Positions 1 to 8,582 of a DNA stretch of 64,000 nt are shown here, piece after piece (within the stretch, counting starts at the first letter, position 1; each line of letters opens with the position of its first letter). Under the pieces are notes generated by a model. It saw nothing but the letters and a program-made list of their open reading frames with translations, ran no database searches and had not been told where the DNA came from. The position numbers were made by a program, and so were the translations under genes. Origin of the DNA: Pseudonocardia sp. 73-21 (GTDB taxonomy: Bacteria > Actinomycetota > Actinomycetes > Mycobacteriales > Pseudonocardiaceae); the NCBI RefSeq assembly GCF_001899645.1, contig NZ_MKVV01000075.1, positions 1 through 64,000 on the forward strand. Reading direction: 5' to 3'.

Positions 1-157
1 AGCGCAGCGACACGACCCCGCTCCCGCGGTCGATCACGCCCTCAGCCGCACTCCATTTCCGGAAGAGCCCGTAATCCATATCGCGATCCGTAGCCGGTTG
101 TTCACCCGCCGACAAAGCGTTGTAGTGTCGCCGCTCTCGTCACACCGGCTCCCCGAA

Positions 158-2038
158 ATGGTGCAGATCACGATGTGGAAATGGCTTCTCGACGTCCTGC
201 CGCACGGGTACTCACTCGACGAGAAGGACTGGCAGCGCCGCCACCGACTTCTGCTGTGGTTGCTCGGACTGCACGTCCCGGCACTGGCGATATTCGGTCT
301 CGCCGTGGGTCGCGGGGCCCTGACCATGGGAATCGTGCTGGCGCCGCCCCTGATCTGCGTCCTCGTCGGACACGCATCGCGTCACTACCGGCGCACGGCA
401 GCCGTGATCGTCACATTCGGACTGGTGTACTGCTCAACCACATTGGTGGCGATCACCGGCGGCACCATCGAGGCCCACTTCCACTTCTTCATCATCATCG
501 GCTTCATCGCCCTCTACCAGGACTGGGCCCCTTTTCTGTTCAACATCCTCTTTGTGGTGATCAGCCACGGAATCGGGTCGCTCTGGCAGCACACGCTGAT
601 CTTCGGTGACAGCGCGGGGCAGGCGAACCCCTGGCTGTGGTCGTTGATCCACGGAATCGCGGTCCTGTTCGCCTGCGTCGGGATGACCTTGTTCTGGAGG
701 TTCACCGAGGAGTCCCAGAACGAGAAGGACGCGCTCTCGCGGCGGCTGGCCGAGGCCGAGATCGGACGTCGCCAGTTCACGTCGGACCTGCTGACGAACC
801 TGGCCCGGCGCAACCAGAGCCTGCTCCACCGCCAGCTCGACATCATCAACCAGCTCGAGGACTCCGAGCGCGACCCGGACGCGCTGGCCGAGCTGTTCAC
901 GCTCGACCACCTGGCCACCCGGGTGCGCCGCAATGCGGAGAACCTGCTGGTCCTGTCGGGCGAGAAGCCGCCGCGCACCTGGAGCGAGCCGGTCCCGCTG
1001 CGGGACGTGCTGCGGGCCGCGATCGCCGAGACCGAGGACCTGGACCGCGTGGTGTTCGTCGTCGACGAGCGGACCGCCGTCGCCGGCCACACCGTCGTCG
1101 ACCTGACCCACCTGCTCGCGGAGCTGACCGAGAACGCCGTGCGGTTCTCCCCGCCCGACACCACGGTCACGCTGCGGGCCCGGCCCCGCCGCACCGACCA
1201 GGGCGGCTACGTCGTCACCGTCGAGGACTGGGGCATCGGGATGCCCGCCGAGGACCTGGCCGCGGCCAACACCCTGCTCGCGACCCCGCCCGAGGTGGAC
1301 CTGTCGGTGTCGCAGCGGCTCGGGTTCCACGTCGTCGCCCGCCTCGCCGCGCGGCACGGGGTGCAGGTCTCGCTCGGCCCCACCCCGGGCTCGGGGATCA
1401 CGGCCGTCGTCGTCCTGCCGGCCGACCTGTTCGTCGCCGCCACCGATCCGCCGGTGCCGGCGCAGCACCCCCGGGGCGACGCCACGGCCGCTCTCCGCCC
1501 GGTCCCCGCCCCCCGCCGTCCGGCCGCCGTCACCCCGCCGGCACGCGACATCCGCGTCCCGTCGTTCGTCGGCGGAGGGCACGGGGAATCAGGGCACGGG
1601 GAATCAGGGCACGGGGAGCCGGAGATCGTGACCCGGCGGGTGCGGCCCGGGAACCAGCCGACCACCCACCCGGCCGGGCAGGAGGGCCGGTGGCCCGGCT
1701 GGTGGGAGCACGCGGCCGGGCCGGTGCCCGGGCCCCGACCGGTCGCGCCCGGAGCCCCGGCGGCGCACTCGATGTCGGACAGCGCGCCGGCGGGCCTCTT
1801 CGACGCCCACGAGCCGCCACCCACGACGGCTCCTCCGGCGCCCCGCAGCGGGCGGCCGGCGGAGGAGCCGTCCGTGGGCGGGCTGCGCCGCCGCGTGCCG
1901 CAGTCCCACCTGGCCGCCGAGCTGCGCGTGCCGGCGCCCATCGCCGCTGCCGCCGCACCGGCCACCGCCGAGTCGGCGAGCGCGCTGTCGCGCTACCAGG
2001 CCAGCCGGGCCCGCGCGATCGCTGAGGACGGCCGATGA
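158..2038 (+). CDS. cvnA: Conservon sensor histidine kinase-like protein (CvnA)
   Basis: First gene of a four-gene conservon. About 190 N-terminal residues form roughly six membrane segments with a His-rich patch (AHFHFF) before the third pair. A helical region follows (RRQFTSDLLTNLARR), then a HATPase_c domain with N-box ELTENAVRFSPP and G-box DWGIGMP. The usual phospho-accepting H-box is not obvious, as in other conservon kinases. The last 200 residues are Pro/Ala-rich and disordered, with three copies of GHGES/GHGEP. In Streptomyces, CvnA-D form a membrane complex like a eukaryotic GPCR/G-protein pair, so a sensory input to the CvnD GTPase is inferred. The start is uncertain: ATG 158 was chosen, but TTG 98 and ATG 173 are possible and none has a clear ribosome site. 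The stop overlaps cvnB by four bases. Confidence 0.93.
   Translation: MVQITMWKWLLDVLPHGYSLDEKDWQRRHRLLLWLLGLHVPALAIFGLAVGRGALTMGIVLAPPLICVLVGHASRHYRRTAAVIVTFGLVYCSTTLVAITGGTIEAHFHFFIIIGFIALYQDWAPFLFNILFVVISHGIGSLWQHTLIFGDSAGQANPWLWSLIHGIAVLFACVGMTLFWRFTEESQNEKDALSRRLAEAEIGRRQFTSDLLTNLARRNQSLLHRQLDIINQLEDSERDPDALAELFTLDHLATRVRRNAENLLVLSGEKPPRTWSEPVPLRDVLRAAIAETEDLDRVVFVVDERTAVAGHTVVDLTHLLAELTENAVRFSPPDTTVTLRARPRRTDQGGYVVTVEDWGIGMPAEDLAAANTLLATPPEVDLSVSQRLGFHVVARLAARHGVQVSLGPTPGSGITAVVVLPADLFVAATDPPVPAQHPRGDATAALRPVPAPRRPAAVTPPARDIRVPSFVGGGHGESGHGESGHGEPEIVTRRVRPGNQPTTHPAGQEGRWPGWWEHAAGPVPGPRPVAPGAPAAHSMSDSAPAGLFDAHEPPPTTAPPAPRSGRPAEEPSVGGLRRRVPQSHLAAELRVPAPIAAAAAPATAESASALSRYQASRARAIAEDGR
1576..1620 (+). 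repeat. 15-nt tandem repeat (3 copies) in cvnA tail
   Basis: Three near-perfect copies of a 15-nt unit (gggcacggggaatca) lie in frame in the disordered tail of CvnA and encode Gly-His-Gly-Glu-Ser repeats. The period is a multiple of three, so copy-number change would only lengthen or shorten the linker. Confidence 0.85.
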
Positions 2039-2424
2039 GCCCGGGCTCCCTCGACTGGCTGGTGGCGGAGTTCGTCCGCGACACCGCCGGCGTGCTGGAC
2101 GCCGTGGTCGTCTCCGCCGACGGGCTCCGGCTCGCCACCTCACCGGGGATGCCGGAGGCCCGCGGCGACCAGCTCTCCGCGGCCGCGTCGGGGCTGGTGA
2201 GCCTGGCCCGCGGCACCGCCGCCCTGCTCGACGCGGGGCCGGTCACCCAGACGATCCTGGAGATGGGCCGCGGCTACCTGTTCGTCACCGCGCTCGACGT
2301 GGGCGCGACGCTGGCCGTGCACGCCGACCGGCGCTGCAACATCGGGTTGGTCGGTTACGAGATGACGATGCTCGCGTCCCGCGTCGGCCACGCGCTGGCG
2401 CCGGGGGTGCGGACGCACCGGTGA
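2035..2424 (+). CDS. cvnB: Roadblock/LC7 domain protein (CvnB)
   Basis: A 129-residue single-domain Roadblock/LC7 protein. It starts with the typical conservon pattern LDWLVAEFV, then VLDAVVVSADGLRLATS, and ends with a beta-strand region (GYLFVTALDVGATLAVHA) followed by a helix. Roadblock proteins act as dimeric scaffolds and can bind small GTPases; in conservons CvnB links the sensor to the CvnD GTPase. ATGA overlap with cvnA and a four-base overlap with cvnC indicate translational coupling in one operon. Length and position match the family, and no odd feature was seen. Confidence 0.95.
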   Translation: MSPGSLDWLVAEFVRDTAGVLDAVVVSADGLRLATSPGMPEARGDQLSAAASGLVSLARGTAALLDAGPVTQTILEMGRGYLFVTALDVGATLAVHADRRCNIGLVGYEMTMLASRVGHALAPGVRTHR

Positions 2425-2774
2425 AGGAGACAGGAGGCGGGGGCCGGGTGGTCCCGGTGTACGCGGTCACGGGCGGTCGCACCCGGTCGGCCGGACACGA
2501 CCTGCCGATCGAGTCCCTCGTGACGGCCACGGGCCAGTTCACCGGCGACCTGCAGCCCGAGTACCGCTCCATCGTCGTGCGCGCGTCACGACCGCTGTCG
2601 CTGGTGGAGATCGGGGCCGAGCTGGGCGTCCCCGTCGGGGTGGCCCGGGTGCTGGTCAGCGACCTGGCCGACGCCGGCTACCTGATCGTGCACGCCCCCG
2701 CACCCGCCTCGGTCGACGGTAGCCCGCCGCCCGAGGTGCTGAGCCGACTGTTGGAGGGTCTCCGTGCCCGGTGA
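2421..2774 (+). CDS. cvnC: DUF742 family protein (CvnC)
   Basis: A 117-residue DUF742 protein, third member of the conservon. The N-terminal part carries the family hallmark VVPVYAVTGGRTR followed by LPIESLV; the C-terminal half is a winged-helix-like fold (PLSLVEIGAELGVPVGVARVLVSDLADAGYL). The exact role is unknown, but it is found only with CvnA, B and D and is thought to be part of their membrane-associated complex. GTG is the start (cggtgaagg) and overlaps the cvnB stop. The 3' end overlaps cvnD by eleven bases. Confidence 0.94.
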   Translation: MKETGGGGRVVPVYAVTGGRTRSAGHDLPIESLVTATGQFTGDLQPEYRSIVVRASRPLSLVEIGAELGVPVGVARVLVSDLADAGYLIVHAPAPASVDGSPPPEVLSRLLEGLRAR

Positions 2775-3336
2775 CCAGGGCCCCATCCCGTTGAAGATCG
2801 TCGTGGCCGGCGGATTCGGGGTGGGCAAGACGACGCTCGTGCGTGCGCTGTCGGAGATCCCGCCGCTGCTGACCGAGGAGTCGATGACGACCGCCTCGAT
2901 CGGCATCGACGACGTCTCGGCGGTGCCGGACAAGCGGACCACCACCGTCGCCATGGACTTCGGCCGCATCACCGTCGACGACGCCCTGATCCTCTACCTG
3001 TTCGGCACGCCCGGGCAGGACCGGTTCTGGTTCATGTGGGACGAGCTCGCCCGCGGCTCGGTCGGCGCCGTGGTGCTCGTGGACCTGCGCCGGGTGGACG
3101 ACTGCTTCGCCGCGGTGGACTACTTCGAGAACCGCGGTGTGCCGTTCGTCGTGGCGGTGAACGGGTTTCCGCGCACCGAGACGTTCAGCCGGGAGGCCGT
3201 GCACGACGCGCTGGCGCTCGCGGCCGACACCCCGGTGGTGCGGATGGACGCCCGCGACCCCGGCTCGTGCCTGGCCACGCTCGTCACGCTGGTGGAGCAC
3301 GCCCTGGAGCGCTCCCGGGCGGTGGCCGGCCGGTAG
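2764..3336 (+). CDS. cvnD: Conservon small GTP-binding protein (CvnD)
   Basis: A 190-residue P-loop GTPase of the CvnD (GTP_EFTU-like/ATP-binding conservon) family. Walker A is GGFGVGKTT near residue 18. A switch II-like FGTPGQDRFWFMW replaces the Ras DxxGQ form, and GTPase base recognition may use AVNGF (in place of NKxD). GTG 2764 is the start. It would be the output switch of the conservon: in Streptomyces the GTP/GDP state of CvnD changes binding to CvnB/C. No P450 gene (the frequent fifth member, cvnE) follows; the operon ends against the convergent Uma2-like gene one base downstream. Confidence 0.94.
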   Translation: MPGDQGPIPLKIVVAGGFGVGKTTLVRALSEIPPLLTEESMTTASIGIDDVSAVPDKRTTTVAMDFGRITVDDALILYLFGTPGQDRFWFMWDELARGSVGAVVLVDLRRVDDCFAAVDYFENRGVPFVVAVNGFPRTETFSREAVHDALALAADTPVVRMDARDPGSCLATLVTLVEHALERSRAVAGR

Positions 3337-3337
3337 C

Positions 3338-3904
3338 TCAGGCCCCGCGGCGGGCGACGAGGGCGTCGATGTCGATGCGCAGCGGGAAGGGCTCGGTGAC
3401 GACGAGCTCGCCGGTGGCGTTCTGGCTCTCGCGGTACCCGTCGCCCGGGGCGCCGAGGCCGAACACCGTGATCGTGGGCAGCGGTGGATCGAGATCGATC
3501 ACCCAGTAGTTCGGGATCCCGGCGTCCGCGTACTCGAACGACTTGAGGTGCATGTCGACGTTGCGTGTGCCGGGCGAGATGATCTCGACAGCGAGCCGCA
3601 CCTCTTCCGCTGTGACCCGGTTCTGCGGCCCGTCGGACGGTACGACGACCAGATCAGGGGCACGGAGGATCACGGGGCTCTCACTGCGGAGGATCACCTC
3701 GAAGTCGATCACACAGTCCCATCCGTCGGGGATCTGTTCGCGGACCTGCAGAGCAAGCTCGACCAGTGCCTGCTGGTGCCGGCGGGCAGCCCTCGGCGAC
3801 ATCACGAGAACGCCTTCCTGTAGTTCGTAGTGCGCCGAGTTGTCCTCGGGCAGCGCGTCGAACTCCTCGAGCGTCATCAGCCCTCGATGCAGCGGCATGG
3901 CCAT
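3338..3904 (-). CDS. Uma2-family (DUF820) PD-(D/E)XK nuclease-like protein
   Basis: A 188-residue protein starting MAMPLHRGLMTLEEF, with the Uma2/DUF820 core: YELQEGVLVMSPRA, an Asp/Glu strand RAPDLVVVP, and VRLAVEIISPGT (the E-X-X motif), then YADAGIPNYWVID. This gives the conserved E...D...E-I/V-x-S pattern of a restriction endonuclease fold. Family function is unclear; copies are scattered in actinomycetes and cyanobacteria, often in multiple paralogues, and are sometimes linked to mobile DNA. ATG 3904 was preferred because the open frame further upstream would run into the 3' end of the HMG-CoA lyase gene. It converges with cvnD. Confidence 0.88.
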   Translation of the reverse strand: MAMPLHRGLMTLEEFDALPEDNSAHYELQEGVLVMSPRAARRHQQALVELALQVREQIPDGWDCVIDFEVILRSESPVILRAPDLVVVPSDGPQNRVTAEEVRLAVEIISPGTRNVDMHLKSFEYADAGIPNYWVIDLDPPLPTITVFGLGAPGDGYRESQNATGELVVTEPFPLRIDIDALVARRGA

Positions 3905-3954
3905 AGGAGAAGTGTGCCGTACGGCGCTGCCGTTCCGAGGGAGATCACGAGAAC

Positions 3955-4890
3955 TCAGCCGCCGAGGGCCCGCACCACCCGCGACGGGGAGGGGCGGCCC
4001 AGCCGCTCCGCCATCCACGTGCTGGTCGCGACGAGCGCGTCCAGGTCGGCCCCGTGCGCGACGCCGAGCCCGTCGAGCATCCAGACGAGGTCCTCGGTGG
4101 CGAGGTTGCCGGTGGCCGACTCCGCATAGGGGCAGCCGCCCAGCCCGCCCGCGCTCGCGTCGACGGTGGTGACGCCCTTCCGCAGCGCGGCGAGCGTGTT
4201 GGACAGCGCCTGGCCGAACGTGTCGTGGAAGTGGACGGCGAGCTGGTTGACCGGCACGCCGCCGTCGACGCAGGCGTCCAGGACGGCGTCGACGTGGCCG
4301 GGGGTGCCGGTGCCGATCGTGTCACCCAGCGAGAGCTGGCCGCAGCCCATGTCCACCAGCCGGCGCCCGACGGCGGCCACCTGGTCGGGGGCGACGGCGC
4401 CCTCCCACGGGTCGCCGAAGCACATCGAGACGTAGCCGCGCACGCGCAGCCCCTCCGCGCGGGCGCGGGTGACCACGGGCGCGAACATCGCGAACTGCTC
4501 GTCGAGGGTGCGGTTGAGGTTGCGCTTCGCGAACGTCTCGGTGGCGCTGGCGAAGATCGCGATGTGCCCGACGCCGGCGGCGAGCGCGCGGTCGAGGCCG
4601 CGGTCATTGGGCACGAGCACCGGGTAGTCCAGCCCGGGGCGACGGGCGAGGCGGCGCAGCAGGTCCTCGGCGTCGGCGAGCTGCGGCACCCACTTCGGGT
4701 GCACGAAGCTGGTGGCCTCCAACGTGGTCAGGCCCGCGTCGGCGAGCCGGTCCAGGAACTCGACCTTCACCTCGACGGGCACCACGGTGGACTCGTTCTG
4801 CAGCCCGTCGCGCGCGCCGACCTCGTAGATCGTGATCTCCGACGGCAGGTCGGCGGCCGGAACCACCGTCGGGAGCTTCCTAGGATTCAT
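3955..4890 (-). CDS. mvaB: Hydroxymethylglutaryl-CoA lyase
   Basis: A 311-residue HMGL-like TIM-barrel lyase that cleaves 3-hydroxy-3-methylglutaryl-CoA to acetyl-CoA and acetoacetate in leucine breakdown. Visible motifs: EVGARDGLQNE at residues 23-33 (catalytic Arg and metal-binding Asp), SFVHPKWVPQ, VHFHDT (metal His pair) and GGLGGCPYAE, which contains the catalytic Cys signature. It starts with a strong AGGAGG site seven bases before ATG 4890 and overlaps the end of the PH-domain gene by eleven bases, so the two are co-transcribed. Its place next to biotin ligase and acyl-CoA carboxylase genes fits branched-chain acyl-CoA catabolism. Confidence 0.95.
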   Translation of the reverse strand: MNPRKLPTVVPAADLPSEITIYEVGARDGLQNESTVVPVEVKVEFLDRLADAGLTTLEATSFVHPKWVPQLADAEDLLRRLARRPGLDYPVLVPNDRGLDRALAAGVGHIAIFASATETFAKRNLNRTLDEQFAMFAPVVTRARAEGLRVRGYVSMCFGDPWEGAVAPDQVAAVGRRLVDMGCGQLSLGDTIGTGTPGHVDAVLDACVDGGVPVNQLAVHFHDTFGQALSNTLAALRKGVTTVDASAGGLGGCPYAESATGNLATEDLVWMLDGLGVAHGADLDALVATSTWMAERLGRPSPSRVVRALGG

Positions 4891-5365
4891 CGGCCACCTC
4901 CTGGTACAGCAGCGCGTGCACGCGTTCCACGCCCGGCACGTCGTCGAACTCCAGCGGCTCGTCCGACGCCGACTCGATGACCAGGGTGCCGCAGCCGAGC
5001 ATGCGTTCGACGATCGTGTGCCGGAACTGCACGCTGTTGATGCGGCTCATCGGGATGTCGATGCCCTGCCGCGACAGCACACCCTCCCGGATCAGCACCC
5101 GGCGCGTGGTGACCACGAAGTGCGTGGTGCGCCAGCGCAGCACGGGCCACAGCGTGAACCGGCCGATCAGCCCGAGCCCCACCACCGCGATCGCGAGCCA
5201 CCCCCAGGGCGCCCAGGGCTGGGCCCGCACCAGCGCGGCCAGGAACGCACCCAGCGCGACGACCACCAGCAGCACGACCACCGGCACCACGAGCATCTTC
5301 CAGTGCGGGTGCTTGTGCATGACGATCTGCTCGCCGGCGACGAGGAGATCGTCCGGATAGGCCAC
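4880..5365 (-). CDS. PH domain-containing membrane protein (YdbS-like)
   Basis: A 161-residue protein with two membrane segments (VVPVVVLLVVVALGAFLAAL and a WLAIAVVGLGLIGRF stretch) followed by a bacterial PH-like (bPH2) domain, including HFVVTTRRVLIREGVLSR and DIPMSRINSVQF. The GTG at 5365 (VAYPDDLLVAGE) is the probable start; the frame stays open upstream but turns into low-complexity Arg/Gly. The same gene lies between birA and acyl-CoA carboxylase genes in mycobacteria. Its function is unknown. It overlaps mvaB by eleven bases on the same strand. Confidence 0.9.
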   Translation of the reverse strand: MAYPDDLLVAGEQIVMHKHPHWKMLVVPVVVLLVVVALGAFLAALVRAQPWAPWGWLAIAVVGLGLIGRFTLWPVLRWRTTHFVVTTRRVLIREGVLSRQGIDIPMSRINSVQFRHTIVERMLGCGTLVIESASDEPLEFDDVPGVERVHALLYQEVADES

Positions 5366-5385
5366 GGCGTCACGGTAGCGCCCGA

Positions 5386-5826
5386 TCAGCCGGGCACGAC
5401 CGCCAGCACCGGTGTGGGGTCCACCCCGTCCACTCCCCGCAGTACCCGACCTCCCCACGGCGCCGCCAGTGGCACCGTGTACTCGGCGTTGCGTCCCACG
5501 GCCGCCACCGCGCATCCGGGCCCCGCGGCGGTCGGCGCGGCTCCCACCGCGACGGACCGCACGCCCACCACGACCGCCGATGCGGGCTCCGGCGCGACCG
5601 GCTCGTCCCGGCGCCGCCGGCTCCCCGGGGCGGCCGGCTCCCCGGGGCGGCCGGCCCCGGAGTCGGCGGTGGGCCGGGCGTCGGCCGGGAACTGCGGCCC
5701 CGGTGTCCAGCGCGGCGAGGTCGGCCTCCGGGTAGGTCGGCGCCCGCCGCCGGCCCCGGGCGCCTCGCCCGAACCGGACGGCGGCGGAACACCGCAACCG
5801 GCGGCCGGCAGGCACGTGCGCAGCAC
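5386..5826 (-). CDS. Doubtful small hypothetical protein
   Basis: The 530 bases between the PH-domain gene and birA hold one frame on the minus strand with strongly GC-biased third positions and Val/Ala/Gly-rich composition (for example DPTPVLAVVPG at the end). It could encode about 146 residues from GTG 5826, beginning VLRTCLPAAGCGVPPP, with a Pro/Gly/Arg-rich middle. I recognise no domain and see no convincing ribosome site. Other frames here, on both strands, are Arg/Pro-rich and look like shadows. This could equally be non-coding spacer. Confidence 0.3.
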   Translation of the reverse strand: MLRTCLPAAGCGVPPPSGSGEAPGAGGGRRPTRRPTSPRWTPGPQFPADARPTADSGAGRPGEPAAPGSRRRRDEPVAPEPASAVVVGVRSVAVGAAPTAAGPGCAVAAVGRNAEYTVPLAAPWGGRVLRGVDGVDPTPVLAVVPG

Positions 5827-5897
5827 CGCTGCCCGGAACGTCCTCGCTGGTCGCAGGGTCGGGATGGTCCCGCCTCCCGACCGCGCCGTCCAGCAGC

Positions 5898-6704
5898 TCA
5901 GTCGGCCGGACGGACGTGCACCACGTCCCCGGCGGCGACCGCGCGCCGGTGCCCGGCCGGGTCGAGCAGCAGCAGCCGCCCGTCGCGGTCGACGTCCTCG
6001 GCGATGCCGGTGTGGACGGTGCCGCCCGGCAGCTCGACGCGGACCTCGGCGCCCAGGCTCGCGCAGCCCGCCCGGTAGTCGGCGCGCAGGCGGGTGACGT
6101 CGGGGTCGCCCCGGCCGTCGCGCCAGGCCTGTTCGCGCGCGGCGAGGTGGGTCAGCAGCGCCACCAGCACCTCGGCGCGGTCGACGTCCACCCCCTCGGC
6201 CGCCAGCGAGGTGGCCCCCGCCTGGTCGGTCGGGGCGGAGCCCACGTTGAGCCCGATGCCGACGACGATCGCCGGCTTCGTGGGATCGGCGACCTCGGCG
6301 AGGATGCCCGCCGCCTTGCGCTGCGCGGGACCGACCAGGAGGTCGTTGGGCCACTTCAGGCCGGCCGTGGTGAGACCGAACCCCCGGACGGTGTCGAGCA
6401 GCGCCAGGCCGGTGAGCAGCGGCAGCCACCCGAACCGCGACGCGGGCACTCCCGTGGGCCGCAACAGCACGCTGACCGTGAGGCCGGAGCCGGGCGGCGA
6501 GACCCATGACCGGGTGAGCCGCCCGCGGCCCGCCTCCTGGTGCTCGGCCACCAGCACGGTGCGGTCGGGGGCGCCTGCGAGGGCCGCGGCCAGCAGGTCC
6601 GCGTTGGTCGAGCCCGTGGACTCCACGACGTCGACCTGGGCCCAGGTCCCGAGCAGCGCCGCGCGCAGTCCCTCGGGATCGAGCGGCCGGGTCGTCCGGT
6701 TCAT
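5898..6704 (-). CDS. birA: Biotin--[acetyl-CoA carboxylase] ligase
   Basis: A 268-residue monofunctional (group I) biotin protein ligase without the N-terminal repressor HTH. Motifs: DVVESTGSTNADL, the biotin/ATP loop HQEAGRGRLTRSW, LLRPTG, LKWPNDLLV (catalytic Lys region), KAAGILAEV and VVGIGLNVG, then a small C-terminal SH3-like domain. It makes biotinyl-AMP and attaches biotin to the BCCP Lys, here on the carboxylase alpha subunit encoded at 21.3 kb. It starts at ATG 6704 (MNRTTRPLDPEG). It is divergent from the carboxylase beta gene, as in mycobacteria (birA/accD5). Confidence 0.94.
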   Translation of the reverse strand: MNRTTRPLDPEGLRAALLGTWAQVDVVESTGSTNADLLAAALAGAPDRTVLVAEHQEAGRGRLTRSWVSPPGSGLTVSVLLRPTGVPASRFGWLPLLTGLALLDTVRGFGLTTAGLKWPNDLLVGPAQRKAAGILAEVADPTKPAIVVGIGLNVGSAPTDQAGATSLAAEGVDVDRAEVLVALLTHLAAREQAWRDGRGDPDVTRLRADYRAGCASLGAEVRVELPGGTVHTGIAEDVDRDGRLLLLDPAGHRRAVAAGDVVHVRPAD

Positions 6705-6874
6705 GCCGCGGGACGCTACCGGCGGCCACGCCGCACCGTGCCCCTCAGCGGCCCAGGAGCGCACCTGGAGCGACGGACGGGCGGCCTCCGTCGCCGGGCG
6801 CGCGACGGGAGCGTGACGCAGACCGCTCAGGTACGCCCACCCGGGCGGTTACCGGCGGGTTAGGCTCCCGGGCC

Positions 6875-8500
6875 ATGAGTGCTGCAACGGAGCCGCTGCC
6901 GGACGCCGAGCCCGACATCCACACGACTGCAGGCAAGCTCGCCGACCTCCACCGGCGCACGGAGGACGCGGTGCACGCCGGCACCGAGGCGGCCGTCGAG
7001 CGCCAGCACGCCAAGGGCCGCCAGACCGCCCGCGAGCGCATCGACCAGCTGCTCGACCCCGGGTCGTTCGTCGAGATCGACGCGCTGACGCGGCACCGCT
7101 CCACGAACTTCGGCATGGACGCCAAGCGCCCGTTCGGTGACGGCGTCGTCACGGGCACCGGCACCATCGACGGCCGCCAGGTCGCCGTGTTCAGCCAGGA
7201 CGCCACCGTGTTCGGCGGGGCGCTCGGCGAGGTCTACGGCGAGAAGATCGTCAAGGTCATGGACCTGGCCCTCAAGACCGGCATCCCGATGATCGGCATC
7301 AACGACGGCGGCGGCGCGCGGATCCAGGAGGGCGTGGTCGCGCTCGGCCTCTACGGCGAGATCTTCGTGCGCAACGTCCGCAGCTCCGGCGTGATCCCGC
7401 AGATCTCACTGGTGATGGGCCCGTCGGCGGGCGGCGCGGTGTACTCCCCCGCGCTCACCGACTTCATCGTCATGGTCGACGGCACCAGCAACATGTTCAT
7501 CACCGGCCCGGACGTGATCAAGACCGTCACGGGCGAGGACGTGGAGATGGAGGAGCTCGGCGGCGGCCGCGCCCACAACTCGAAGTCCGGCGTCGCGCAC
7601 TACAACGGCAGCGACGAGGAGGACGCGATCTCGTATGTCAAGGAGCTGCTGAGCTACCTGCCCAGCAACAACCTCTCCGAGCCGCCGTCCTACCCGGCGC
7701 CGGAGCCCACCGCGGGCTCGATCGCCGACGACCTCACCGACACCGACCTCGAGCTCGACACGCTCGTGCCCGACTCGCCGAACACCCCCTACGACATCCG
7801 CGAGGTGATCACCCGCGTCGTCGACGAGGGCGAGTTCCTCGAGGTGCACGAGCTGTTCGCGCCCAACATCGTGGTGGGCTACGGCCGGATCGAGGGCAAG
7901 TCGGTCGGGGTGGTGGCCAACCAGCCCACCCAGTTCGCCGGCTGCCTCGACATCGACGCCTCCGAGAAGGCCGCGCGCTTCGTGCGCACCTGCGACGCGT
8001 TCAACATCCCGGTGGTCACGTTCGTCGACGTCCCCGGCTTCCTGCCCGGCACCGAGCAGGAGTGGAACGGCATCATCCGCCGCGGCGCCAAGCTGATCTA
8101 CGCCTACGCCGAGGCCACCGTCCCGCTGGTCACGGTCATCACGCGCAAGGCCTACGGCGGCGCGTACGACGTGATGGGCTCCAAGCACCTCGGCGCCGAC
8201 ATCAACATCGCGTGGCCCACCGCCCAGATCGCCGTCACCGGCGCCGCGGGCGCGGTGAGTATCCTCTACCGCAAGGAGCTCGCGGCGCTCGAGGGCGACG
8301 AGCTCGCCGCCAAGCGCGCCGAGCTGCAGCAGGACTACGAGGACACCCTCGCCAACCCCTACATCGCGGCCGACCGCGGCTACATCGACGGGGTGATCCC
8401 GCCGTCGCACACCCGGGGTTACGTGGGTCGTGCGCTGCGGACGCTCGCCACCAAGCGCGAGGCCGTTCCTGCTCGTAAGCATGGGAACATCCCGCTGTAG
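6875..8500 (+). CDS. accD: Acyl-CoA carboxylase beta subunit (carboxyltransferase)
   Basis: A 541-residue carboxyltransferase of the propionyl/acetyl-CoA carboxylase type (AccD5/PccB family). It shows two crotonase-like halves, with oxyanion-hole glycines in GINDGGGARIQEG and GPSAGGAVYSPAL in the first half and VPGFLPGTEQEW and ITRKAYGGAYDVMGSK in the second. It carries the C-terminal signature typical of actinomycete PccB (EDTLANPYIAADRGYID) and RKHGNIPL at the end. It moves the carboxyl group from biotin to acyl-CoA, making malonyl- or methylmalonyl-CoA. It is followed by the epsilon subunit; the alpha subunit lies 12.8 kb away. Confidence 0.97.
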   Translation: MSAATEPLPDAEPDIHTTAGKLADLHRRTEDAVHAGTEAAVERQHAKGRQTARERIDQLLDPGSFVEIDALTRHRSTNFGMDAKRPFGDGVVTGTGTIDGRQVAVFSQDATVFGGALGEVYGEKIVKVMDLALKTGIPMIGINDGGGARIQEGVVALGLYGEIFVRNVRSSGVIPQISLVMGPSAGGAVYSPALTDFIVMVDGTSNMFITGPDVIKTVTGEDVEMEELGGGRAHNSKSGVAHYNGSDEEDAISYVKELLSYLPSNNLSEPPSYPAPEPTAGSIADDLTDTDLELDTLVPDSPNTPYDIREVITRVVDEGEFLEVHELFAPNIVVGYGRIEGKSVGVVANQPTQFAGCLDIDASEKAARFVRTCDAFNIPVVTFVDVPGFLPGTEQEWNGIIRRGAKLIYAYAEATVPLVTVITRKAYGGAYDVMGSKHLGADINIAWPTAQIAVTGAAGAVSILYRKELAALEGDELAAKRAELQQDYEDTLANPYIAADRGYIDGVIPPSHTRGYVGRALRTLATKREAVPARKHGNIPL

Positions 8501-8518
8501 TAGTGCGGCTCCGCCGCC

Positions 8519-8560
8519 CGTGCGCGGAAATCGGTGCCCTGGCACTGATTTCCGCGCACG
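8519..8560. repeat. 42-nt palindromic repeat, copy 1
   Basis: A 42-nt inverted repeat, nearly perfect over about 20 bp per arm, from CGTGCGCGGAAATC to GATTTCCGCGCACG. It lies 18 bases after the accD stop and just before the epsilon subunit ribosome site, inside the operon. It is one of six copies in this window. Confidence 0.93.
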
Positions 8561-8582
8561 ACCGACCCGTAGGGAGGCTGTC

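Noticed and set aside
3905..4018. Longer start for the Uma2-like protein
   Set aside because: It would overlap the 3' end of mvaB and adds non-conserved residues.
5412..5735. Plus-strand frame in the PH-domain/birA gap
   Set aside because: Pro/Arg-rich shadow with no motif or ribosome site.
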